A stretch of 64,000 bases of DNA from Seriola aureovittata (taxonomy: Eukaryota > Chordata > Actinopteri > Carangiformes > Carangidae). Shown piece by piece: positions 13,027-25,000 of the stretch. Position 1 is the first letter of the stretch; the number at the start of each line of letters is the position of its first letter. The DNA lies in NCBI RefSeq assembly GCF_021018895.1, contig NC_079371.1, positions 8,328,501 to 8,392,500 on the forward strand. Direction: 5' to 3'. A program made the translations under genes and the position numbers. The notes under the pieces were generated by a model. That model was not told where the DNA came from. It saw only the letters and a list, made by a program, of their open reading frames with translations, and ran no database searches.

Positions 13027-14079
13027 CTATTTTTTATCTGCCCCTTTCCTCCGCATCTCCTCCATCCACTGATCAACTGGCATGTTGGCTTTTTGGGGAC
13101 AGTATATGTGTCCATAATACTGACTGTGACCAGTTTCCTTATTGCGGGGCAGGCGGCACTGACTACATTTATTCTTTTCAACTGTCCAGGTGTAAGCCCT
13201 GTGGGCAGGTGGCGGAGAGGGAAGTGGGCCAGAAGGAGCCATCTGTTGGGCTCCAGGTACTTGTGGGGTTAGAAACATAAATGGAGCGATGACAGGGCCG
13301 GGGTTGGGGACAACAGGCAATGTGGCAGATGTAGGTGGAGGTGCCGGCGGAGGGAACAACGGCCTCTGAGCTGCAGACTTCCTCTTGACCGCTGCCTGTC
13401 CTGCTGTACTGTGGGGCAAGTGGTACTGATGCTGGAGGCCAGGGCGTGGGGGTGCAGCTGCGGGGCGCACCTGTACAGGTGGGAGAGGCGCAGAAGCAAC
13501 TGGAATAGAGGCAGGCAAGTTGACCCCTTGAAGCAGAATACTACTGCCCTGCCTCTTCAGTCTCTTGTTGTTCCATTGAAACAGTGTTGTTTGACCGATC
13601 TTAAACAACTGCAGAGTAGTGCTCTGCATTACTACGGCATTACCCAGGACCAGCTGCCAGATCTTCCTGCAGTCAGTGACGATCAGAGTCCATCTTGTCA
13701 GTGCGTAACTGCCCTGTTTTTTGGGGCTCTTGTGAATGTTACACAGCTTGACACAGATGGACTCTACCAGACGACTACAGCCTGGCCACTGGGCTGGGGA
13801 TCCTGAAGATGCCAAGGAACAACGTGTCGTGCTCTCCACACCTGGTGTAAATTCAGGTCTCTTTTTGGCACTGAAGCGTCCTGTGGTAAGGCGGACCTGG
13901 TGCCGCGCAGCATACACCGCTCGCTGCTTGTCATATTGCAGAAGGTTCTGCCACAGGGCTATAATTGTACTGGCCTGTTGGTTGCTGAGTGTTTGGCCAG
14001 TTTCACTCCTTGGCCCCACCAAGTACTCTGCCAGGCTGTCCACTCAGTCCATCCCTGGGATACCGTGCTCATCAACGGC
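13027..14079 (-). CDS. Uncharacterised protein, C-terminal exon; one in-frame TGA (possible pseudogene)
   Basis: I do not recognise a named gene. The frame runs from an AG acceptor at 14080-14081 to a TAG at 13027-13029. It opens AVDEHGIPGMD, meets TGA at 14044-14046, and then stays open for 338 codons starting VDSLAEYLVG. A conserved-looking alpha/basic part (LWQNLLQYDKQRAVYAARHQ, SPAQWPGCSRLVESICVKLC) is followed by a Pro/Ala-rich linker (about residues 190-290). The C-terminus has a Cys/His motif, CSQC then TGHSQY then YCP, likely metal binding. It resembles a multi-copy family of uncharacterised fish proteins I have seen (memory, unverified). A CGA-to-TGA change is the simplest explanation for the stop. 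The first codon after the stop is GTG, so no good initiator is present. Either a recent pseudogene or a sequence error. Confidence 0.5.
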
Positions 14080-14231
14080 CTGAAAAATATAACAGTACAT
14101 CAAAATCAAGATCACAGGCAGAAAAGTAATACATCTGTCACAGTCTAACTCATGGCAGGTTCCCCAGAGGGACCAGCAGTTTGAGTGGCGAGAGTAGCTG
14201 GTAGGATGGTGATGTAGGGAGGGGAACTTAC

Positions 14232-14310
14232 CTTTTGCTGAATAACTTTAGAGGAGGAGAGCGTTAGCCAGATTACGATAAACTGTCCCAAATCTTTGAC
14301 TTGGCTTAGG
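14232..14310 (-). CDS. Upstream exon of the uncharacterised gene at 13027-14079 (partial)
   Basis: This open segment reads LSQVKDLGQFIVIWLTLSSS then KVIQQK and ends exactly at a consensus donor (AAG, then GTAAGT) at 14231-14226. The donor is phase 0, and the next acceptor 150 nt downstream also resumes at phase 0 with AVDEHG, so the two exons join in frame. The upstream limit is uncertain: a TTTTTATAG acceptor would start the exon at 14310, but the frame stays open to about 14345, where an ATG (MNAIF) also occurs. No further upstream exon was found. Confidence 0.4.
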
Positions 14311-14349
14311 CTATAAAAATAGAAGATTGCGTTCATGTCGGACACTCAA

Positions 14350-17300
14350 GGCACCTGTGTGAGCTGCCCAGTTAGCACACCTGTTCTCTTGAAGCTCCTC
14401 AGCCTGTCGCTGTCAGGCTGTCGCTATGGGAACAGGTGCCGGTTTAGTAGTTAAAGTTAGCTAATATATAATTAATATATAATTTTTTAACAAAACAAAT
14501 ATCAACACTAGCAGCCATACTATCAAAGACCTTAACCAGGTCCTGTCACTTCGTATCTTATAACCGTTAACAAGTGTATGTTACTTCTCGCCGATTTTTT
14601 TTTTTTTTTGGGGGGGGGGACACATAGAAGATACATGCTCTTACTTTGAAAAGTGGAAATGGCATCGTCAGCAGGTGATCACGTGTTTTCCGAAAGTGGC
14701 CGAGTGATTCAATTTGTCGATTTTGATTCAGACTGGCGGAAGGTTTGTTTCAAAACTCCATGTGTGTAAAATTGAAATCCACAAGTGTAGAATTAAGATC
14801 CACAAATGCTTTTCCGCATCACAAATAGAAAATTGATACACAAAGTGTTTGAAAGTTGTAAATGTTCGCAAGATATTCGCAAATGCCTTTCATTTATTTG
14901 TAAATTAATTGAGTGTATTCACAGATAAAAAAAAAAATTATTTATGGAATTTGTTTGGGTATTTATAAATCCGTTTTATATTTGCAAGACATTTTTGTGA
15001 ATCTTCAAATTTATTATTTATGTTTGTGTTTACATTTACGCACGGATTGCCTATCTGTTCACACAAATAATATTGAAACAAATTTACCTCCATAAAAAGC
15101 AAATTATTTAACAAATAGTGTCAAATATTAATTTAGTATGAAGTGAGAGAAACTCACTCACCGCTGAGCGCCACAAAAATCCTCCTACAATCCTGCACAC
15201 GTCGTCCACCACCCATGGTTTATTTAGTAATAAGTCCACTGAATATAAAATCTATATTCATCTTCACATGGAATAAATTAATCCATGTTTTAATGATGAG
15301 AAATCAAGCTAAATGACGACAATTTCTATTTTTCTTACACACTAAGCACTGTTGAGCACTGCAGGGAGGTCGCCGAGTCCCCAATTAGACTAATTACACC
15401 TTACAATCACACATCAAAGACCACGCCCACATCAGAGCAGCATTAAGTATCTAGACATTTTGCTTCAGAAAACGCAGCAATACTAACAATAATAATAATA
15501 CATTATAATATTGATTGATTGTCTACATCACTTTTGTTGCAGCTGTTCAAGGTGGAGCTAATACTTGTAAAGTCTTATTGATATAATAATATACTAATTA
15601 ATTTGTTTATATTTTGTATTACTATCTGAATCTAAAAAAAACAAGAAACTAAAGCTGACATATAAATGTAGTGGGGTAAAAAGTACATTTTCCTCCCAAG
15701 AATGAAAAATATATAAAAAATATAATTAAAATATATATAAAGTATAAAACAGCGTAAGGCATATATATAATTCAATATTAATATTCTAATATTGTAGGAT
15801 ATGTAGAGGATGCACGGTTAGAAATAAAGTTTCCCACTGTCCTTAAAATATATCACCAATTTTTATTTTTTATTTTGTGCTAACATTTACTTGACAAATC
15901 AGGCGTCTTTTTAGTTAATGGCAGATATTATTTTGTATAATGAAATTCCTCTATTGTTCAATGACATTTTCCATCAAACCAACATCTTTAGTGTGTCAGA
16001 GACCCCAGAAGGTGACAATACAGGCAGATAAAAAACCATCACTGAAAAGCTGCTCACTGTATGCTGAGTTCAGACTTGATGGAAAATGAACACAATCCAT
16101 GTACCTGTCTGACCATCCTTCTGCTTCCATTTGTACAAAAAACCTTGCTGTGTATCTGTTCACAATGAACATAGGATAAATTAAACTTGACAGAGGAAGT
16201 TCTGTTCAGCTGAGTCAAAATAAACATCAGTCTCTATTGTCTTGTTGAAGGAAAATCCCTGTGTTCATGTATATTCTTGTCTGTTCAACCAAAATTTAAA
16301 AAAAAAAAGTGACAGGAACAGGATTCTCATTTTATACAAAACATCCTAAAGTGCTAAATGCATAATGTTACAATTTCAGACAAAGGAGCACAAGTCAGTT
16401 TAGAGCATTTTTGCAAAGTAAGCCTGCTTAGTATTTGTGTTGTTAATTCAACTTGTTTCAAGTCTGAAGGTTTCCAATCATTTGTGGAAACAGCTCACAA
16501 GCTTAAAACTATGAACATACAAACAAACCACAACCTCACAATATCAACCGTTTAGTTCACAACATCCACTATTTATGATATTAAAAATATAATATCTGCA
16601 CTGAGTAAGAACATCATTCATCTGAAAACTTCAAGGAGCAGCCTCACCTCAAGGTCCATTTAGTAGCTGTTCTGGAGCTTTCAACCAGGTCCTTTTTGTT
16701 TTCACATTAACCCTTTAGTGATGTGCATGCTGCAACACTAAAGTGCACATCCCACCTGCAGAAACATGAACACGCACGCACGCTCTATGCTATTTACCAG
16801 CATTCCTACTTGATGGTACCCAACAAAAAATAAAAGTAGGATGTGGAGTGGAGCTCTGAGAACGTGGAGCACACATTAAGCTTTTTAGGAAGGTGCAGCA
16901 GCTGATGTTTCCACATAAAGAGTGTCTGCATCATGAGGCATGTCCAAATGTTACCTTATCAAAAAGCTCTAACTATAACTGTGTGCTCCAGACCTCAGCA
17001 CTCCAGATCCTGTCCCAGTTGTTCTGTCTGTTGAGGCAACAATATGAGCTCCAAATCCATGTCTGGAGATTTCTGCAGACAACAGGAATATTCAGTGATG
17101 GATCACTGACAGTGTCGCCAGCAAGTTTAAGTTACTCCAAGTTTTATGCTGAAATCATATGAAGTCAAAAACCAACAGTAACAACTTTCTGGAAGACACG
17201 AAAAAACACATTCAATCTTAAATGTATGATTTGTAACATGGGTGGAAGTAACGTAGCACACATGACCTGTAAATTGATTAAATATAAAAAAAACAACAGT

Positions 17301-19082
17301 ACAGTCTTTTAAGTATTTTATATACTTCTTGGTCAAAGGGCTTAGAAATGACAGCAGGTTGTGTCCAGTTTCTCTGTGATTTTTTGGAAGATTGTGGACA
17401 GAGGTGAAAGGTTGGCTGAGAAAACCTTTCATCAAACAGCTTCTATAAATCTCTTTTCTTAATAGAATCAAAGCTATGGCACCAGTCAGTCAGCTAAATA
17501 ACTACACCTAAAATATAGCCACCATTATCTGAATGAATGTCAGTAGAGCACAAATGTAACATTATTAGGATGAGAGAACTTTGATATGAATAAATGCAGT
17601 GTAATCAATTGAACCAAAACAATAAATAGAAAATCCTAAACCTGCATCTTTTGCATTATAATTTTACAGCTGAATTTCTACAGTGCATTTTGACACACTC
17701 CCTTAGACAATGAACAGAAATAATTAATCATTTCAGTTTGTTACTAAGCGATAAAAACTTTTCCAGCATTATTCTGATTCTGATCATTAGAACTGGCACA
17801 TTTTCTTATAATTTCTGATGAAATTATTGGCCTTTAAGTGTTGAGTTTAAATGCTCCCATGAAGACATCTGACAGCAGGTCAGTGATCCAGTTGGTCGGT
17901 CAGAAAGACAAGGCAGACATCCGACCAGGCCAATCGGTGAGTCAGCCATCCAGCCAGTGATCCAGCCAGTCAGCCGGTCTGTAGCAGTCAGTGCAAGTGT
18001 TCAGTGCATCAGTAGTGTGTCGAACAAACAATCTAGTCCCACTGCATCAAATCAGATCAACTGGTCTGGGTCTGAAGCCACAGAAGTGGTTCTCAACCTC
18101 TTTGAAAACAATCTCAAAAATATTAAATATGATACTTAATTTGCATATAAGATGTTTTCAACATTCTTTAAATTATCTTGCAGCTCTCTAGGTCTTTAGG
18201 TTGAGGACAAATACTGGAAACTGTAGGCTTTGCTAACAAGCACAGCAGCTCTCTGCAAAGCTGGTTTTCATTTAGTTGAAAAGCCGGAGCTGCTGACGAT
18301 CAGCACAGGAATCAATCAACTTGGTTCATTTCTCAGGATCAAGCTGAGCAAATTGTTGCCATAAGATGATTAATATTATAGGAATTGTGGCAAGTCTCAA
18401 TTTTAAGAAATGGCTCCCATGGCGTGCCTGGGTTTCCAGGATTATTGCAGCAACACTGTTAACACTGTAAGCAGAGTCTGTCTGAAATTTAGTGAACGGC
18501 GAGATTTGTGCAGTCGATCGATCGAGTTGATGTTTCCGTCAGCTGGTGCATTGAAGTATTCAGTTCCCTGGGTTTGATAAAGTCCATCACATGAACGCCA
18601 CCTTTACACCACTGAGCATCTAAAGCACTTCACTCGGTTTGGCCTATCGATGTCAGCTGCTTCCTGACAAAAAGTCTTCCCAACATCAGCGTCTGAGTGA
18701 GTCTTACGTCAGCTGATACAGCTGCGTGTTATGTGCTTGGGATCTGGAAAACCTCTCACTAAGACAGACTAAGAGTTATTTTAAGCCTGCGCTCCTGTGG
18801 CTATTGCTTTTTATCCAGTGCAACAATGTCCTTAAGAGTCAGGATCTCACAGGGCTTAAATGGAAATAGCTTGGAGACAGCAACAAAATCAGGATGTGCG
18901 TTGGCGCCAAACCGTCAACATCCATCCGTGATTGTGTCAGCTGAGATTGAGAGCCTCCCGTCCATTTGGACAGCTTTATCACAGGCGTTACTTCTCTGCT
19001 TGCCTGTTGAGCTTCAGGCGTCATTGTGAGTCTCTGTGAAACTGGCTGTCGATGCAGAGCTGATGCTGCGGGATGACTGTGG
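14350..19082. other. Non-coding interval including the probable klhl3 3'UTR
   Basis: No exon recognised. A T15-G9 homopolymer junction lies at about 14598-14619. The part nearest 19083 should be klhl3 3'UTR; no canonical minus-strand AATAAA was found close to the stop, and the first clear ones are near 15862, so the UTR may be long (about 3.2 kb). A CAGTCAGCC-like low-complexity patch is at 17860-17990. Confidence 0.5.
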
Positions 19083-22000
19083 TCATAATGGCTTGTCAAT
19101 CACTGCAACTCCTGAAGAAGTGAGAACATGACAGACAGTGAGACAGAGAGAAACCGCTACATACACAGGCAAAATGTCATATTATATTGCCTGTGGTATG
19201 ATCAGTTGAGACATACCGGCGTAGCTGCGTCCGTTGCTCATGTTGGTGGGAATGAGGCTCCATTTGTCTGTGGCTGGGTTGTAAAACTCTACAGAGGAGA
19301 GGTTACAGGACCCGTCGTCTCCTCCAATCACATACAGCAGTCCGTTGATGGCACAGACACCTTGAAGAGAGAGTTTAACATTGAACATCTTTGTTTGATC
19401 CTTATATATTTCCCTTCACCCACCCAACCAAAACTAGTAATTCACATTATAAATTTCCTGATTTTTATATTTTAGGGGAACGGAAAAAAATAATGCTTAT
19501 GGATAATGCTTACATAAAATATAGTCTGTAAGGGCAATAAAATTTAAATTTGTCATTATATGTGCATCAGGATACATGTACAGTTCATTTTGTTATTATG
19601 AGAAGAACCTACAGCAGAGTGTTTTGCTCCTGGAGATAATCTGCTTTGTGTTTTAATGGGTTGTAGCTTATGAATGTCTTTCTACAGTAAGGTCTTTTAT
19701 CAAGTTGGTACTTACATACTTGCAACCTAAAAATAATAGCTGTTGACTGGAAATGTATTTGTGATTATATAATTGTTGGTAAAGGCTTGAAACTACAGGA
19801 TCAAAAACTGAAGCTTTTGCAGATTTTACCATGAAAGATCAATAGCGATAGCCATGACCAATGATCTTCATGATAATGGATTTAAGGGATGTGTGTGTCT
19901 GTGGGCGATATCTGACCTGCATTTCGTCTGCACATGTTCATGTCACAGACCAGTCTCCAGCTGTTGGTGTGTGGGTCGTAAACTTCAACACTCTTCCTCA
20001 CTAGAGGTCCGTCATGTCCTCCGGCTGCATACAGCTGACCGCACAAAACTCCCACACCTGGACAGAAAGACAAGAGGAGGCACCAGTGTGAACACAGATG
20101 AAGTAGTAGCTGTAGATGAAGTTGTACTGTTGTCATAATACCATTTGATGTAATACACCATTCTGATTTAAAAATATCAAAACTTTTGATGCTACAACAC
20201 TACAACAAAGTAGAGCTATCTAATGTTGCTGCTGTTCTTTTGACTGTGTGACCTATTACAAATCCGTAGAGTCCGATTTGGCTGATCAAAAGCCAAACGC
20301 ATTTTGTGAACAAACTGACTCTTTAAGAAAATCCACTACAGCAATTAAACACTGTTTACTGATAGTTGTGTTGTTTCTCAGGTTCTTGTGTGTACAATTA
20401 CAGACAAAGTTCACCAGGTGGCACTGTTGCTCCAGATAACACTTTTGCTAAAACCAAAATACTGCATCATTTACTAGAACACAATATCAACTAAAAATCT
20501 CCAGTTTGTAAACATGTCTCTTTTCTGTAGAGCCACTATTAAGGGTGAAAGAAGTCTTGTTTTGTTGCTCCTAGTGTGCATAATGTACTTTGTACTGAAT
20601 GTAGAGTAAGATAAAGTGTGTAAATGTGTGTGTGTGTGTGTGTTTACCTGCTCCACTGCGCCGTGTGCTCATGTCAGCCACATAGCACCATTGATCAGTG
20701 ACAGGGTCATACTCTTCCACTGTACTAAGACACTGACGGGATGCTCCATCGTAGCCTCCTACTGCATACAACTTACCTACAGACACACAGACACACAGCC
20801 ATTCAAAATCAGTGGCATTTGGATTTTGTATTTTTGTTGAAAGAGCATTTGAGAAAACCCAGGTCACACACACTTCAGTCTTACCATCGACCACCCCTAC
20901 ACCCACACTGCTACGTCGGGTGTTCATGGAGGCCACATACAGCCACTCATTCGTTTTATAATTGTAGGCTTCTACTGTCGACAGACCTGAATGAGAGAGA
21001 AACAGGGATAGAAAGATACAAAAGAGAGAAGAACAGAAAGGCTAGAAAATTAGTGAGAGACTACATGTGTGTTCATCAATCTGTGGGTGTTAACATTCTG
21101 CATTCAGCGCTAGATGTGTTAAGAGAAGAGAGGAAAATGGCTCCCCTGTCTCTTGTGTTTACTGTTAACACTGTAGTAGACAGTTTTGCTACTGCAAGCA
21201 ATTACATCTGCTCACCCTCAGGTGGTAATGAGCGAGAGAGGACACAGCCACATAATGATGCTGAGTCAGATGGGGAAATTTGTTTTAAAGAACTGAACAG
21301 GGAAACTCAATCAGAGTCTTGCTCAGTCGAACCAAGTCTTTTACTTTACCTGCCTCATCTTTAGTGCTCATACATTGTTCGTCTACAATTTCATTTCTTC
21401 CAGACATTTCTTGACTGAATCTGTACATTTTTAGTTATCTGTCTTCTTGCAGCTACACCACACCAGAGTAGACCATAATACCTCACTTCACATCACAGTA
21501 TTTTCTAACAATATGTCACAGATTTTTGTAATTTTGCAGTTGTTTCAGAATCTGGAAAATATTTTAATCTGGCCTGTTTTGGAAAAGATGTGGTAATTTC
21601 TGTGTGTGTTCTGAGTGATACACACCCAGAGGCTTTTAACTATCAAAAACAATGTCATAATAAGGCTCTATTTGGCTCAACTTCTTTACAAGATCGTGCG
21701 ATAAAAGGTGAGAAGTAGCAACTATGACAAAGCACCTAAAAGTATAAGGTTGTTTCAAAGTTTCATTATTTTAAAGTCTTAATCTATAATTACAGCTTGT
21801 ATTTTACTTGAGATATTCCCCAAGAAACATATTTCAACACAAAACACTGTTATAGTTTCTGAAACAAGTGATAAAAGAAATTCTGTAAATTCTCCCACAC
21901 TTTTTTTTTTACTTTTCAAGATTAGAAAATTTTCAAATGCATTGATCTCCAGATGTGCACAGCAACTGTTAATTAAAAAGTGGAAAGAGATAAGCATTAA

Positions 22001-25000
22001 CTAACTACTAATAAGTACTTCAGCCACAATTGTGCAACCCTATGATGTGTATGTAACTGTGTGTGTAGGTTTGTACCTATACTTCCATTGAAGCCACCCA
22101 CAGCATACAGTAAATCCCCCAACACAGCAGCTCCCAGTGTACTGCGTCTCTCCTGCATACTCGCCACTGCACTCCACTGGTCTCTCACTCCGTCATACAC
22201 GTCCACCGTCCGTTCCCGCAGTGAACTGTTGAAACCCCCGACTGCATACACACGGCCTGCCATGGAAACAACACCTGGGGAAAGTAGGAGAGAATAAAAT
22301 CAATTATTCAAAAACTGTAGGACAAATTCATGATTTGTGGAAATGTATTAAAATGTGTTCATGGAGCCTTTCTATTTCTGGGTGATTATGCCCACACTAG
22401 TGGTTTTGGAGGTTTTACCTCATTACAACAGACTGCTAAAGCCAACCTAAAATTTTTAGATATTTTTTTTACTTTTCAGACAATTGACTATTCAGTTCAT
22501 TTCACTTCACATAGACTTGAATCGTGTATAGTTCAGGAAAACAATTGTAGGGTACATTTCATCTGCTTTAATTTTGTCCAAATGTTAGGTTACTGCATGG
22601 AAGTGCAGGTGCAACAGGGATTACTTCACTTGAACGGAGAGGAATTTTTAGGATATGCTGTTAATTACACCAATAAAAACTGTGAAGCTCAAAAATTAAA
22701 TTTGTCAGTTGATGTGTTGACTGAACTCCATGGAGGAGGAATTTTGCGTTGTTATATGTATTGTCAGATATTTCTGTTATTGTGTCACTATACTGCAAAA
22801 TCATATTCAGCATGGAAAAGCTGCTAGTCACTCCCTAAGCAGCCACCCCACACAAGGTACTGTAGATATACTGACCTGCCCGGCAGCGTCTTGAAGGAAG
22901 GTCAGCTACTTGGTACCAGCGGTCTTCCTGGAAGTCGTAACACTCCACACTGCGGATTGCCTTAGGAGCCTGACCGCCAACTACAATCATCACCTGTACA
23001 TGCACGTGCGCCCGCCCACAAACACACACACACACACAAACAGAGTCAAGGCTAGACAGTTGAATCACTTAAGTGTGTTTACAAAAGAGAAGAAACTATA
23101 ATTAATACTGTGAGCTCACGTTCTGTCTGTCAGCGAGCGGCATGTGAGATGTTTGTGTGTGTTTGTTTACCTTAGGGATGCTGATAGGTGTCCTTGGTCG
23201 GGTTCTGTCTGTCTTGATGAGGTGCCGCTGGTCGGCAGGCAACAGGTGATACTTCATTGCTTCTATAAGAAAATCTTTACAGGTGTTGTTGTTCTTTATC
23301 AAAGCCTCTTCCTCCACAATCTGAAACAGGGACACAATTCAGCCAAAAGTCACCAAACATTATAACTGTAAAAACACCAAATTGTGGTGCCAGTGGACAA
23401 GGGGATACATTGACAGAATATATATATGTGTAGAAGAACAAGTTTGATATTACCGACTACCCGGCACACACATCACGCACAATTAAGAGAACTTCATTTT
23501 AAGGCACTGTGGTGTACTAAACTATTTTTTAGGCTTTCTTCTTAACACACTTTTGAAAAGACAAAAACGTGTTAATCAACTGAAGCACGCTGGTGAAGAG
23601 CACCGACCCTATCTGAAGGTATTAAATTAAAGGCATATGGACTTGTTGTTACGTGAAGACTCTTTCTAACTGAAGCAGCATCTTGGTTAATTCACTAAAC
23701 ATCTCCAGGCCCTTACTACAGTATTTCTAGATGATGATTTGGTGTTACTCACAACTTAATCTAACTTATATCTAAGTTTAGTTACATTTTTTATGTAAGT
23801 AACATGCACAATAACACAGTGTGCGGTGTGACGTGGACAGGGAAAAGGGTGAAGATTTTAGAGAAAGAAGAGCAGAACAGAAAATGTATTTTACCTGTAC
23901 CAGGTAATCCCTGGAAAGTAGTGGAAGTCTGACATGCTCCATCAGTTTGGGCATGTACTCCAGACGAGCCGGCTTATCATGCTTGATCCAAGCTATCATA
24001 GCCTCAAACACCTGGGAGAGAGATGGAGAGCTGAGTCAGAGAGCAGTGAGGGAGAGAACAGAATAGAGTAATAAAAATAGAAATACATGGAGACAAAGAC
24101 TCAGAGATTGAGTGAATAATTAAGATGTATTCACATTTTTAATTCAAAGTCCTTGTCTTTGACCAAGAAATGCAATGATTCAAGTTTTACGCTTGAGCTG
24201 AATTTCCTCACCTAAGCACATCTGGTCAATCACTGCATGAGATACAGTGTTATTCACGGTTTGACAGTTGTTTTTCTGATGTTGAAAGGGTGTGAGGGGG
24301 TGGGGGGTGTTATACACTGTTCAATGACTTACAAGTACTCTGTTTTAAGCATTCAGACATTCTGAGTGTGGACATTGCACATGCCACGCCTCACACGCTC
24401 AACAATTTCACTCACTGTCTGTGTGAAATGCATCGTTCAAGCTGTAGATACTGTGTTCTTTCATAGTGAATTGCTTGTGCTTCACTGTCAGCACACTGAA
24501 GGTGGCAGACCTTTATTTTACACCCCTTTTCTATCCAAAACAGGATTTGGTGAAGGCACCACACCCTGTCAGTAATGTGCTGATTCAAATTCACTGATTT
24601 ACACACATTCACACTTGATCATCTCCTGTTGGCCTGTGGAGCAGCTCCACTGGAGCAAACGAGGGACTAAGTACCGCTTCTGTTGTGCACAAAGGGATAT
24701 TTACAATGATTGCTGAGAGAGAGAGAAGGTCAATACTCGACAGACTTTCTTCTCTTCCTGGGTTTGAACGAGCTTACCTCTAAACTCAAACCGCAAACCT
24801 TATATCAACACACAGCATAAGCTATTTCGAATTTAGATTTTCCACAAGCCACAAAAACGGACACACGTGCATATTGTAATACAATCCAACACAACGGTAC
24901 TGTAATAACAAGTGTAATTCTTATAATATAGCGCTGCGTGTTGGTGTGTGTGGGTGTGAGTGTTGCATTAAATACTGATACTACTTCTGCTGGATTTCTG

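Noticed and set aside
20741..21364. 207-codon plus-strand frame across two klhl3 exons
   Set aside because: It runs through splice sites of well-supported minus-strand exons and matches no family.
22330..22827. 165-codon plus-strand frame in a klhl3 intron
   Set aside because: Cys- and Phe-rich, no domain, AT-rich composition; treated as chance.
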